In this document: one piece after another, positions 16,338 through 24,970 of the stretch
How the letters are laid out: every line of letters starts with the position of its first letter
How positions within the stretch are numbered: position 1 is the stretch's first letter
NCBI GenBank assembly: GCA_965660675.1
Contig: CBFIAU010000001.1
Span: 1-64,000, forward strand
DNA length: 64,000 bases
Direction: 5' to 3'
DNA from: UBA12202 sp002691725
Lineage (GTDB): Bacteria > Pseudomonadota > Alphaproteobacteria > Puniceispirillales > UBA1172
The notes under the pieces: generated by a model
Databases searched by the model: none
What the model was told of the DNA's origin: nothing
Seen by the model: only the letters and a program-made list of their open reading frames with translations
Program-made: the position numbers and the translations under genes

Positions 16338-16676
16338 CTATTCAAAAAAGACTTTTTCAAAGAAGCCTTTATTTTCTTTTGTTATTTCATCACAAATCTC
16401 TATGGCCTTCGCTAATAAAGAGCCGTCAGTTATCTTATTATCAAGAGCCTTTTGATCAATTTCATTATTAGGTTCTACGCTAAATGTATTGAGGCTATCT
16501 AAAATGCCTTTCGTTGCGTTTGACAAATTTTCGACCTCTGACTCTGCGGCTCCTTGTGAACATGTAATGGACTTGTCTTTTCCAAATTTGAGTTCAAAAA
16601 TTCTTTCGGGTTTGTCTGCACATCCCACCAGCACAAATGCGGCGGTCAGACTCGCGACTATAATTAGTTTGCTCAT
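16338..16676 (-). CDS. Small predicted lipoprotein, unknown function
   Basis: A 112-residue protein from ATG 16676. The signal peptide ends in the lipobox L-V-G-C with acylated Cys19 (AAFVLVGCADKPERIFELKFGKD), so it is probably anchored in a membrane facing the periplasm. The mature part is charged and helical and contains two further Cys (SITCSQGA, AIEICDEI) that might pair. I do not recognise a family. A TTG at 16691 in frame is an alternative start. The gene is AT-richer than its neighbours and sits in a zone of decayed genes, which suggests acquired accessory DNA. Confidence 0.65.
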   Translation of the reverse strand: MSKLIIVASLTAAFVLVGCADKPERIFELKFGKDKSITCSQGAAESEVENLSNATKGILDSLNTFSVEPNNEIDQKALDNKITDGSLLAKAIEICDEITKENKGFFEKVFFE

Positions 16677-16992
16677 ATCTATTTTTCCCAAGTTGGTTGC
16701 AAAAGCAAATCATGGCAAGAAAAATAAGTGAGCCTAGAAAATACAATTTCATTGCTATACTTAAAAAATTTATCAATCAGGCTTTGGACTGTCAATACAA
16801 ATCGTCATAATCGTGCTTGGCATAAAATTGACGAAGCCCCCCAAATCAAGAAACATGAAATAGCCTAAATCAGCTAGCCCACCTATATCAATGGCATGCT
16901 CAAAGAAAGCAAAATAGGCTTTCTAAACCTCACATAAGAAAAGCTTATGTCTGGGGACAATTGTGAGCATTTCTTTGTCACATACGAATCTG
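16677..16992. other. AT-rich intergenic region with two hairpins downstream of arsH
   Basis: No gene is visible in these 316 bp. Two 7-bp inverted repeats are present: AGAAAGC (16904-16910) / GCTTTCT (16918-16924), and ACATAAG (16932-16938) / CTTATGT (16944-16950). Both lie just after the arsH stop in its direction of transcription and may end its transcript, though neither has a long U-tract. The rest presumably holds the promoter of the lipoprotein gene. Confidence 0.4.
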
Positions 16993-17703
16993 TTAAGATG
17001 ACGTGGTATTTACCCGATCGATGAGCGCTTGGTGGCTCTCTAACCGTTCACTATATCGGTCTGTTAGGTATGCGGCTTGATCACGGGTGAGATAAGTGAA
17101 CTTCATCAGCTCTTCCATGACATCAACCATGCGATTGTAATATGATGATGGTTTCATGCGATTTTCATCATCAAACTGCTGAAAGGCTTTTGGCACAGAC
17201 GATTGATTAGGAATAGTCAGACAGCGCATCCAGCGCCCCAATATACGCATTTGATTAACCGCATTAAAACTTTGGGAGCCGCCACTAACCTGCATAACAG
17301 CCAAGGTTTTGCCTTGTGTTGGCCGAACAGCACCCAGTGACAAAGGTATCCAGTCTATTTGCGCTTTGATAACCGCGGTCATAGCGCCATGGCGTTCAGG
17401 CGAACACCACACCATCCCCTCGCTCCAAACCACCAGATCACGCAGTTCTTTAACCTTTGGATGATCGGCATTAGCCTCATCAGGTAAGGGCAATCCTTCG
17501 GGATCAAAGGTCTTGGTTGCAGCACCGAGACGGTCTAGAACACGCGCCGCCTCCTCGCTCATCAGACGACTAAAAGACCTCTCTCGCAAAGACCCATAAA
17601 GCAATAAAATACGCGGCTTATGGTCAGAACGGTCAGGATTATATAATTGCTTGGCATCAATAGCCTGAAAGGCTGGATCATGAAGTTGTGGTGTATCAGT
17701 CAT
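16993..17703 (-). CDS. arsH: ArsH-type NADPH-dependent FMN reductase
   Basis: A 236-residue flavoprotein of the ArsH branch, known to oxidise trivalent organoarsenicals and to reduce quinones or iron. The flavin-phosphate loop is GSLRERSFSR at 37-46. The typical N-terminal extension (PAFQAIDAKQLYNPDRSDHKPRI region) and the motifs WCSPERHGAMTAVIKAQIDW and SGGSQSFNAVNQMR distinguish ArsH from generic flavodoxin-like reductases. No arsR, arsC or arsenite pump is nearby, so arsenic resistance is not supported by context; a general oxidative-stress role is equally possible. Confidence 0.85.
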   Translation of the reverse strand: MTDTPQLHDPAFQAIDAKQLYNPDRSDHKPRILLLYGSLRERSFSRLMSEEAARVLDRLGAATKTFDPEGLPLPDEANADHPKVKELRDLVVWSEGMVWCSPERHGAMTAVIKAQIDWIPLSLGAVRPTQGKTLAVMQVSGGSQSFNAVNQMRILGRWMRCLTIPNQSSVPKAFQQFDDENRMKPSSYYNRMVDVMEELMKFTYLTRDQAAYLTDRYSERLESHQALIDRVNTTSS

Positions 17704-17844
17704 GAGAAAATCATAACTGCTCTAAAGCCGTCAGGCAAAAACAATTATTGCAGGAAAATGCAAAAATTCCCCCCGATGCGGCATTAGTATTAAATGCATC
17801 GGGAGGAATTACAATGTTAAGGGTTTATGGCGTGACTTAGCTCA

Positions 17845-19665
17845 CTATTCCGCCGCTTTAGCCTCGCCATGCATATCTTTCTGCCCATCATCATAAAGCG
17901 CCCTGCCTAACGCGATGCACATTAAGCCCATGACGACCGTAAACGGTAAAGCCCCAATGATCATGGCATTCCTTAGGGCATCCATTGGATTATTTTCCCC
18001 TGCCGCCAAGATTAATGTGCCTATGACAGCAATCAGGATCACGCCCCAAACAATCCGGTGCTTGATGCCTGTTTTCTGACTACCGCCAGACATAATGGTG
18101 TTCATGACCAAAATACCTGAATCCGCCGATGTGACCAGGAATGTCAGGATAAGCACCACACACATGATGGTCAAAGCGGTTAGAAAACCGCCATCAAGCA
18201 TCTGGCCAAGCGTGGCAAATAATTGATTAGTGTCTGAAGCACTAACGATAGCCCCTTGTGCGACGCCTGCAATCTCAAGATCAATCGCAGTGCCACCAAG
18301 AATAGTCATCCACGCAAAACAAACCAACGCCGGTGCAAAGACGCATCCAATAATAAACTCGCGCACCGTCCGACCTTTTGATATTCGCGCCAAAAACAGC
18401 CCAACAAAAGGCGAGAACGCTATCCACCAAGCCCAATAAAAGGTTGTCCATTGTGATTGCCAGCCGAATTGACGGCCGTCATTGCCAGCGTCATAGATGG
18501 CGGCAAGTGTTGCATCACCTAATGCCAGAGCATTAGCATCAAGGCCATCCTTAAAGCCTTCAAAACTGCCCCACGGATTTGTTGCTCCACCCATCAGATC
18601 ACTAGCCAAGGGTTTTGCCGCTTCAGGCAGCGCTGATGAAAACTCAACCAAATTTTGCGGACCATAAGCACCAAAACTGAGCGTCACGAAATGCAATATA
18701 TAATCAATAAAAGCAGATGCATACGTGCTCATGGCAAAGATAAATGAACCAAATATGATGAATACCGATAACAGGATCAATGACAGCACCAGATTAAGGT
18801 TAGACAGGTATTTCACCCCTCGCCCAACACCTGACACAGCTGAGATAATTGACATTCCCATAATAACGATCAGGCCTGCGATCAGCCCAACCTTACCGGG
18901 GGTGGGAACCTCACCAGTCATATTCATGATCCATTCCATGCCAGTAATGGCATAAACGCCATTGATGAACTGACTAACGCCAAAACCGATCGTCACAGAA
19001 ACGCCGAGAATAGTGGCAACAACGCCCAGGACATCAACTACATGACCGAAAAACCCATTCATCAGATTACCGAATAATGGGGTCAAAGCCGACCTGATGG
19101 TCAGCGGCATTCCGCGCGTATAGGCGTAATAAGCCAAACTTAGCCCTGTTACGACATAAATTGACCAAGCATGAAAACCATAATGGGCAAAGGTATAGCG
19201 ATAAGCCGATTCTACGGCCGCCGACGTTTGGCCAGTCACATCACCAGATATCACCACAGGATTTGATCCCCATAGACCAAGAGGTTCTGCCGTGGCAAAC
19301 ACCATAAGCCCAACCCCAAGGCCAGCCCCAAACATCATTGAAAACCATGAAAAGTTTGAAAATTCTGGAGACTCACCAGGTTTACCCATGATGCGCCGCC
19401 CTGTTGATGGAAAAATTGCTACCACCAAAAGAAAAAAGGCGAAAAAGCCGACAATAAATATATAGAAAATGTTAAAAAATTCGAGCAATAAGCCGTTTAT
19501 ACTGCCCAATGTTCCGTTTGCGTTTGCTGGCCATACTAGCGCCCAAACCACTAATGTGACCATAATTCCTTTACTCATTAAAGCAATAGGAAGACTGTTA
19601 TCATGATAAAACCCACCAACTTGCTTTTTAATTTTCAATTCCGTGAATGGTTGTTTGATAGACAT
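17845..19665 (-). CDS. BCCT-family betaine/carnitine/choline transporter
   Basis: A 606-residue inner-membrane symporter with about 12 membrane helices, importing a quaternary ammonium or related osmolyte (glycine betaine, choline, or DMSP in marine relatives). The family motifs are MMFGAGLGVGLMVFATAEP and WTTFYWAWWIAFSPFVGLFLARISKGRT with its Trp-rich substrate box. A long external loop (FSSALPEAAK to DGRQFGWQS) separates helices 7 and 8. ATG 19665 is chosen because GGGGAG lies 8 nt upstream; an in-frame TTG at 19680 overlaps that RBS. It is a single gene, with a long upstream region. Confidence 0.92.
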   Translation of the reverse strand: MSIKQPFTELKIKKQVGGFYHDNSLPIALMSKGIMVTLVVWALVWPANANGTLGSINGLLLEFFNIFYIFIVGFFAFFLLVVAIFPSTGRRIMGKPGESPEFSNFSWFSMMFGAGLGVGLMVFATAEPLGLWGSNPVVISGDVTGQTSAAVESAYRYTFAHYGFHAWSIYVVTGLSLAYYAYTRGMPLTIRSALTPLFGNLMNGFFGHVVDVLGVVATILGVSVTIGFGVSQFINGVYAITGMEWIMNMTGEVPTPGKVGLIAGLIVIMGMSIISAVSGVGRGVKYLSNLNLVLSLILLSVFIIFGSFIFAMSTYASAFIDYILHFVTLSFGAYGPQNLVEFSSALPEAAKPLASDLMGGATNPWGSFEGFKDGLDANALALGDATLAAIYDAGNDGRQFGWQSQWTTFYWAWWIAFSPFVGLFLARISKGRTVREFIIGCVFAPALVCFAWMTILGGTAIDLEIAGVAQGAIVSASDTNQLFATLGQMLDGGFLTALTIMCVVLILTFLVTSADSGILVMNTIMSGGSQKTGIKHRIVWGVILIAVIGTLILAAGENNPMDALRNAMIIGALPFTVVMGLMCIALGRALYDDGQKDMHGEAKAAE

Positions 19666-20316
19666 GTGTCTTCTCCCCAAACAGTATTTACATATACACC
19701 TCCTAAAAAATCACCTACTGGGAAAACATTAACGGATGGGGAGTATCTCGGCTAGCAAAAAAATAGGTTAAAACCATAATAAAAAGGCGATGCTCTCAAC
19801 AGCAAATATCGCAAGGAAAATATTGCTTTTCCTATTAGAAATACTGTCAAACAAATTGATTTTTATCGTTTTTTGGGAGTGAAATTGGCTATCGATACGT
19901 CATTTTTATATTAATGAAAATCTGGATATCAGACGACATCAAACTGACTGATGATGAGGTCAGTGGTATAATCCTCTAGTACCATTAGCATAACATCTGC
20001 GGCTGTGCTGGTTGTGCCATGTTTAGAATAGATAACGGTGTAGAATAGATAACGGTGTCCAGAATACTCGTAGCAATCAGTAAATATTATCTTTTTTCAT
20101 TCGTTAAGACACGACGGTTATAAAACGGAATAAAGTCCAACATACTAATCATTTACCCTAATCATTTATGACGACTTGCCTAAGACAATCGATATATGGC
20201 ACAACACAAAAAGTAATATTATGATAACATAATAAATGTCAGAAAACGCCCATTCAAATGGATAGCCAAGGGTGTCAATGAGAGGATGATGTTTTCTTAT
20301 TGTTTTTTCTATCAAT
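19666..20316. other. 651-bp intergenic region with a 17-bp tandem duplication and a possible gene relic
   Basis: It probably carries the BCCT promoter. At 19929-20100 on the minus strand, a frame ending at TGA 19929 reads SKHGTTSTAADVMLMVLE and DYTTDLIISQFDVV. If the 17-bp duplication (20024-20057) were removed and one base restored near 20080, it would join an ATG at 20100 into an open reading frame of about 51 codons. This may be a small decayed gene or chance. No RNA gene or intact coding region is evident. Confidence 0.3.
20024..20057. repeat. 17-bp perfect tandem duplication
   Basis: TAGAATAGATAACGGTG occurs at 20024-20040 and again at 20041-20057 with no spacer. The unit is not a multiple of three, which fits a non-coding or decayed location. 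Confidence 0.95.
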
Positions 20317-20964
20317 ATGGTGCCAGTGACAGTGATTAAATTGAGTTTTAACCATAAATCGGAAGTAATTGAGTTAATTATCAATTCTACTCTCAGCAAA
20401 ACTATCCTCGCCGCTTTGTGTTTAGTTTGTATGAGTATTGTAATCGAGCAAGCTAAAGCTGATGAGGTGAAAGTTATATCAGGTGAGCAGAGTTCTATTG
20501 CCCAAGAAAATATCACTCAGGCTTATCTCAATGACGCATCATTGGTTGGGCGCGGCGTTCTCAAAATATACTGGGCAAAGGTTTACACCTTGTCCTATTA
20601 CACCATAGATGAAAACGGCGATGGTGCCCCTGACGTCAAAGCGCTGCATTATGAATATCTGCGTCACGTTCCCAAAGACGCCACTTTAGATGCCTCGCGT
20701 GAGGAGTTTCTACGCTATCCTGATATCACCGATGCGAAAATGGATCAGTGGATGGCATATCTTGATCAAGCGCTTGCTGATATGAATGAAGGTGATGAGG
20801 CTATTATCATGCGTCAGGGCGATGGAACGATTACCTTCCATGTCAGCAATTATCCCAAGGTTGTTATCAAAGACGCTGAGTTTAGTGCAGTCTTTATGAA
20901 TATCTGGCTCGGCGTTGATACGACTTATCCGGACCTGCGTAAGCAGTTGCTGGCATTGATGTGA
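20317..20964 (+). CDS. Secreted chalcone isomerase-like fold protein
   Basis: A 215-residue predicted exported protein. The hydrophobic stretch at about 26-48 (LSKTILAALCLVCMSIVIEQAKA, then DEVKV) looks like a signal peptide, so the true start may be downstream of ATG 20317, which has no RBS. The mature part has VGRGVLKIYWAKVYTLSYYT, the usual start of the chalcone isomerase-like (CHI-fold) domain, then EYLRHVPKDATLDASREEFLRYP and a C-terminal FMNIWLGVDTTYPDLRKQLLAL. Bacterial members of this fold are not known to be flavonoid enzymes; they are thought to bind lipids or metabolites. It stands alone between BCCT and the aldo/keto reductase. Confidence 0.7.
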   Translation: MVPVTVIKLSFNHKSEVIELIINSTLSKTILAALCLVCMSIVIEQAKADEVKVISGEQSSIAQENITQAYLNDASLVGRGVLKIYWAKVYTLSYYTIDENGDGAPDVKALHYEYLRHVPKDATLDASREEFLRYPDITDAKMDQWMAYLDQALADMNEGDEAIIMRQGDGTITFHVSNYPKVVIKDAEFSAVFMNIWLGVDTTYPDLRKQLLALM

Positions 20965-21113
20965 TCCTATCCTCTGATGATTAATAAAGCGGTTGTGTTT
21001 AACAGTTACTAAGCATATCTTCATTAAAGATACATCATAAACAAATCATTTTTTTAGCTAATGTGATACATTTACATATCGCTTTAAGATATTGTTATTA
21101 GGAGAATAAATAA

Positions 21114-22160
21114 ATGCGTATGAATAGACTTGGGCGTACAGATATCATGGTATCTGCACTCTGTCTTGGTAGCATGACTTGGGGCACACAAAATACCGAA
21201 GCAGAAGGTCACGCCCAAATTGATCGAGCATTAGATCATGGTATTAATTTCATTGATACGGCAGAAATGTATCCGGTTAATCCCCTTTCCAAAGCCACCC
21301 AAGGTGATACCGAACGGGTCATTGGCACATGGGTAAAAGCATCCGCGCGCCGTGATGAGGTTGTTATCGCGACTAAAGTGAGTGGTGAAGGATTGAGATA
21401 TGTTCGCGATGGCGCCCCAATTTCGGCTACTACCATTAAAGAGGCTCTGGAAAACTCACTGACTTCTCTTAAAACTGATTACATTGATCTCTATCAATTG
21501 CACTGGCCAAATCGTGGATCATATATGTTCCGCCAAAACTGGCGTTATGATCCAACGGGGCAAGATAGCGCTGAAACCGAAGACCATATGCTAGATGTTT
21601 TGACCTATCTTAATGAGATGGTAAAACAAGGCAAGATACGGGCAATCGGGCTTTCGAATGAGAGCTGTTGGGGGACGATGCGCTGGCTTCGATTAGCCGA
21701 AAAACACAACCTTCCCCGGATCGCTAGCGTCCAGAATGAATATAGCCTGCTCTGCCGCCTGTATGATCTGGATATGGCGGAAATGACGCATCATGAGGAT
21801 GTTGGGTTATTGTCATTTTCACCGCTTGCGGCTGGATTATTAACGGGCAAATATTCAGCCAGTGGTGAGCCGCCAGCTGGCTCACGGGCATCTATCGTAG
21901 CTGACCTTGGCGGCCGCATAACAGCGCGGGTCTGGCCAGCGATTGACGCCTATGCAGAGATTGCCAACAGATTTGGGCTAGACTTAACCGCCATGACATT
22001 AGCGTGGTGCATTCAGAGACCTTTTATGACCAGCACGATTTTCGGCGCAACATCATTAGAGCAGATGGAACAATCGCTAAAATCGGCAGATATGACCCTT
22101 GATAAGCAAGTCTTACAAGCCATTGATAGCGCCCATAAAGCGCATCCCATGCCCTATTAA
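21114..22160 (+). CDS. tas: Aldo/keto reductase, Tas-like
   Basis: NADPH-dependent oxidoreductase of 348 residues, very similar in layout to E. coli Tas. The catalytic tetrad is Asp48, Tyr53 (DTAEMYPV), Lys88 (ATKVSG) and His130 (YQLHWPNR). QNEYSLLCRLYDLDMAEM and LAAGLLTGKY match the family's central region. The physiological substrate is unknown. AGGAG at 21100-21104 is a good RBS 9 nt before the ATG. The stop codon falls inside a 14-bp tandem repeat (22154-22195). Confidence 0.88.
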   Translation: MRMNRLGRTDIMVSALCLGSMTWGTQNTEAEGHAQIDRALDHGINFIDTAEMYPVNPLSKATQGDTERVIGTWVKASARRDEVVIATKVSGEGLRYVRDGAPISATTIKEALENSLTSLKTDYIDLYQLHWPNRGSYMFRQNWRYDPTGQDSAETEDHMLDVLTYLNEMVKQGKIRAIGLSNESCWGTMRWLRLAEKHNLPRIASVQNEYSLLCRLYDLDMAEMTHHEDVGLLSFSPLAAGLLTGKYSASGEPPAGSRASIVADLGGRITARVWPAIDAYAEIANRFGLDLTAMTLAWCIQRPFMTSTIFGATSLEQMEQSLKSADMTLDKQVLQAIDSAHKAHPMPY

Positions 22161-22195
22161 TTTGGCCATATTAATTTGGCCCTATCAATCTGGCC
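22154..22195. repeat. Three tandem copies of a 14-bp unit at the end of tas
   Basis: CTATTAATTTGGCC (22154-22167), ATATTAATTTGGCC (22168-22181), CTATCAATCTGGCC (22182-22195), then TGATTAAT. The first copy contains the tas stop codon, so the duplication extended the 3' untranslated region. Confidence 0.9.
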
Positions 22196-22235
22196 TGATT
22201 AATAAATACTTATGCAGAGATGAAAATATGCTGAT

Positions 22236-22868
22236 ATGACTAAATCTGTTACCTCACCTGCCGATTTCTGGTATCCAAAATTCGATACTCAGGAATATAT
22301 TTTTGGCAAAACCCCAAATACGTTTCTAATGGCGGTTATCCCGCCTGCGGCATTATCTGAATTGGGGCAAACCGCCTATGCACCGGCTGATGGTGAGGGT
22401 CGAAACGGGGTTTATCTGGCGCAAATTGGCTATCAGGTCACAAGTGTTGATATCGCCGCAAATGCCGTTGACAAAGCCAGGCAACTTGCCGCTGATCATG
22501 GCGTTCATATCAATGCTTATGTTGGTGATGTGTTGGAGGCGGCGCCTGCGCAGTTTGATGTTGTTATTGTGTCCTTTATGCATTTTCGCGCGGCGGATCA
22601 TAAGCGGTTTGTTGATCACCTGATTAGCGCTCTAAAACCGGGGGGATTGCTGGCGATTGAGGGATATTCTCTGGATCAAATCCCGCTTGCTTCAGGCGGC
22701 CCTAAATCGGAGGAAATGCTCTATAAACGGGAAAAACTGGCAGATGATTTCAAAGAGCTTGACATCATTTTACTGCAAGATACCAAACGTCAACTGAACG
22801 AAGGGCCACGCCATCAAGGCGAAGCCGCGACTGTTCAGCTGGTGGCGAGAAAGGCCGTGCCATCATGA
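22236..22868 (+). CDS. Class I SAM-dependent methyltransferase (TehB/TPMT-like)
   Basis: A 210-residue methyltransferase. The N-terminal FWYPKFDTQEYIFGKTPNTFL and SAM motif I PADGEGRNGVYLA (50-62) are typical of the tellurite-resistance TehB / thiopurine methyltransferase-like group; VTSVDIAANAVDKAR is motif II and VVIVSFMHF a motif IV-like strand. The substrate is unknown; a soft nucleophile or metalloid is possible by family. Its stop overlaps the start of the zinc-ribbon gene by 4 nt, indicating translational coupling. Confidence 0.85.
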   Translation: MTKSVTSPADFWYPKFDTQEYIFGKTPNTFLMAVIPPAALSELGQTAYAPADGEGRNGVYLAQIGYQVTSVDIAANAVDKARQLAADHGVHINAYVGDVLEAAPAQFDVVIVSFMHFRAADHKRFVDHLISALKPGGLLAIEGYSLDQIPLASGGPKSEEMLYKREKLADDFKELDIILLQDTKRQLNEGPRHQGEAATVQLVARKAVPS

Positions 22869-23053
22869 ATAAAGGCTTTACCCATAGCCGTGAGACGATC
22901 TGGCATATTAGCTGTCAGGCCTGTGGGTTCTATTGGACTTACCCAACAATGAATATCAATGAAACACCAGAAAACCGACCATGGTACTGCCCTTTATGTG
23001 GCCAAAAGGGGACGAGTGAAGAACAGAAAGATATTCATGACACACAACCCTGA
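22865..23053 (+). CDS. Small zinc-ribbon protein, unknown function
   Basis: A 62-residue protein with two CxxC knuckles: Cys17/Cys20 (ISCQACGFYW) and Cys42/Cys45 (WYCPLCGQKG), spaced 21 residues apart, the usual layout of a structural zinc ribbon. ATGA overlap with the methyltransferase and a 17-nt overlap with the EamA gene show it is really translated in an operon. It could be a small adaptor or nucleic-acid-binding protein; I cannot assign a function. Confidence 0.7.
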   Translation: MNKGFTHSRETIWHISCQACGFYWTYPTMNINETPENRPWYCPLCGQKGTSEEQKDIHDTQP

Positions 23054-23972
23054 TCATGTCGTTGCTAATAAAACGCAACACAAAATCCTCAATCCAAAAC
23101 GCGGCATCATTTTAATGATGATTGCTGTGCTTTTTTTTGCTGCCATGGATGGGATGTCAAAATATATGGGTGAGCGCTATAACATCATTTCGGTTGTGAT
23201 GATCCGCATGTGGTTTTTTGCGCTTTTTGCTGTCATCTGGAGTGTTATCAAATCTGGCGGTATTCGGGCGGCGGCACGAACCAATCACCCGATTGTTCAA
23301 TTTGTGCGGGGCGGCCTGTTATCGTTGCAGATTTGTGTTGTGGTGGCATCATTTGTGATTGTTGGCCTCGCCCAAACTCATGCTATTTTTGCCTGCTACC
23401 CTCTCTTGGTAGTATTTCTATCGGTGATGTTTTTGGGTGAGAAGGTTGGCTGGCAACGCATTGCTGCTATTTTAACGGGCTGTGTTGGGGTATTAGTCAT
23501 TCTGCAACCCGGAACAAGCGTATTTAAGGCTGAGGCCTTGATCGCTGTTGTCGCAACATTTGGCTTTGCGACCTATAATGTGTTGACCCGTTATGTCGCT
23601 AAAAAAGATGATGCGGTCACCAGTTTTTTCTGGACAGGCATTGCTGGCGCTATTGTCATCACGCTTATTGGCCCATTTTTTTGGACGCCAATATTGTTTC
23701 AGGATTGGGGCATGATGTTCATGCTTTGCCTCACCGCCATGCTGGCGCATTTGCTGATGATCATGGCACTTGATGTAGCAGAAACCACAACCTTACAGCC
23801 TTTTGCTCTGTTGCAAATTGTATATAGCACATTGATCGGGCTTATCTTGTTTCAAGAAATTGTTGATCTTCATGTGTTTATTGGTGGCGGTATCATTATC
23901 GCTTCTGGGCTATTTGCCTTCTGGCGTGAGGCTCAGGTGAAAAATACTGATCAACTCCTTCTTTCAAAGTAG
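23037..23972 (+). CDS. EamA/DMT-superfamily transporter
   Basis: A 311-residue inner-membrane protein with about ten helices in two EamA repeats (GIILMMIAVLFFAAMDGMSKYM near the start; ALIAVVATFGFATYNVLTRYVA opening the second). Drug/metabolite transporters of this type usually export amino acids or other metabolites; the substrate is unknown. ATG 23037 is used because the first helix follows about 25 residues later; an upstream in-frame ATG at 22959 would overlap the zinc-ribbon gene deeply. A stem-loop terminator follows. Confidence 0.85.
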   Translation: MTHNPDHVVANKTQHKILNPKRGIILMMIAVLFFAAMDGMSKYMGERYNIISVVMIRMWFFALFAVIWSVIKSGGIRAAARTNHPIVQFVRGGLLSLQICVVVASFVIVGLAQTHAIFACYPLLVVFLSVMFLGEKVGWQRIAAILTGCVGVLVILQPGTSVFKAEALIAVVATFGFATYNVLTRYVAKKDDAVTSFFWTGIAGAIVITLIGPFFWTPILFQDWGMMFMLCLTAMLAHLLMIMALDVAETTTLQPFALLQIVYSTLIGLILFQEIVDLHVFIGGGIIIASGLFAFWREAQVKNTDQLLLSK

Positions 23973-23980
23973 AGACACGC

Positions 23981-24012
23981 TAAAAAGGGCGACAAAATAG
24001 CCCTTTTTATTC
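23981..24012 (+). terminator. Intrinsic terminator after the EamA gene
   Basis: Perfect 9-bp stem AAAAAGGGC (23982-23990) / GCCCTTTTT (24000-24008) with a 9-nt loop; the right arm itself supplies the U-tract. It ends the methyltransferase/zinc-ribbon/EamA unit. Confidence 0.85.
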
Positions 24013-24076
24013 TGTTTCAGATCATAGACAAATAGCGTCACCTTATTTAAAAAATAGCTATTCAATATTTTAAGAA

Positions 24077-24535
24077 ATGGATCATGTAATGACAATCAAT
24101 TTTGCGGATTTCACGCCATATGCTCCTCTAATCGGTGGCGGATTAATTGGCTTAGCCGCCTTTATGTTAATGGCAGTAAATGGCCGAGTAATGGGAATAA
24201 GCGGCATATTAGGGTCAGCCTTAACACGCTTCCCTGCTGGAGGGGTTTCTAATGGATGGGTTTGGCGTTGGGCGTTTTTAGCAGGAACCGTTTTGGGGCC
24301 TCTGGTCTATCTGGCGTTTCGTGCTGACAGCATATTAGTCCGGCCAGTCAATGATGGCGCGTGGTTATATATTGGCGGTTTTTTTGTTGGTTTAGGCTCT
24401 ATGGTTGGCGCGGGCTGTACATCAGGGCATGGCATTTGTGGTCTAGCCCGATTGTCACTTCGCTCAATGGTAGCGGTCATGACATTCATGATAAGCGCTG
24501 TCATCACGGTCTATATCGTCCATTCCGGAATATAG
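24077..24535 (+). CDS. YeeE/YedE-family sulfur transporter, first half
   Basis: A 152-residue membrane protein with about four helices. The core motif GAGCTSGHGICGLARLS carries Cys114 and Cys121, which in the related YeeE (TsuA) thiosulfate transporter form the conducting thiol path. Split YeeE proteins of this size work as a pair with the protein encoded 9 nt downstream. The substrate (thiosulfate, sulfite or another sulfur species) is inferred. ATG 24089 is an alternative start. Confidence 0.85.
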   Translation: MDHVMTINFADFTPYAPLIGGGLIGLAAFMLMAVNGRVMGISGILGSALTRFPAGGVSNGWVWRWAFLAGTVLGPLVYLAFRADSILVRPVNDGAWLYIGGFFVGLGSMVGAGCTSGHGICGLARLSLRSMVAVMTFMISAVITVYIVHSGI

Positions 24536-24544
24536 GAGAGGATT

Positions 24545-24970
24545 ATGCCACTGATTACTGCATTGATTTCGGGTATTATTTTCGGCATTGGTCTCGCTAT
24601 GGGCGGTATGCTCGATCCAGCTAAAGTCGTCGGTTTTCTCAATATCTTTGGCATATGGGATCCGTCACTGGCCTTTGTCATGGGCGGCGGCGTAATAGTC
24701 AACCTCATCGGCTATCTTCTCTTTATCAAACGCATGGATCAACCCATATGTGAAAACCGCTTTCATATACCGCCGAAAAAATCCTTAGATATGCCATTAC
24801 TGACAGGGGCGGTATTATTTGGAATTGGCTGGGGAATGACTGGTCTTTGTCCAGGCCCTGCGGTGGCGTCGCTTATGACAAACCCCTCGACAGGCGGATT
24901 ATTTCTGATCTGTCTTTGTGGTGGATTACTTGCTGGAAAATTGATCCTCAGCCAGTTGCGGCCAGCGTGA
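24545..24970 (+). CDS. YeeE/YedE-family sulfur transporter, second half (DUF6691-like)
   Basis: A 141-residue membrane protein that pairs with the preceding gene. GIGLAMGGMLDPAKVVGFL opens the first repeat and GIGWGMTGLCPGPAV, with Cys102, is the second-repeat motif. GGAGAGG before the ATG is a good RBS. Its last 45 nt overlap the 3' end of hflX on the opposite strand. Confidence 0.85.
   Translation: MPLITALISGIIFGIGLAMGGMLDPAKVVGFLNIFGIWDPSLAFVMGGGVIVNLIGYLLFIKRMDQPICENRFHIPPKKSLDMPLLTGAVLFGIGWGMTGLCPGPAVASLMTNPSTGGLFLICLCGGLLAGKLILSQLRPA

Noticed and set aside
20166..20516. A 116-codon minus-strand open frame with hydrophobic segments
   Set aside because: It overlaps the plus-strand CHI-like gene, has no RBS or family resemblance, and its hydrophobic part is AT-rich composition. 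The plus-strand gene is better supported.
9539..22195. CRISPR-like arrays
   Set aside because: All repeats seen are direct tandem copies without unique spacers and of 9-17 bp, so none is a CRISPR array; no cas genes are present.
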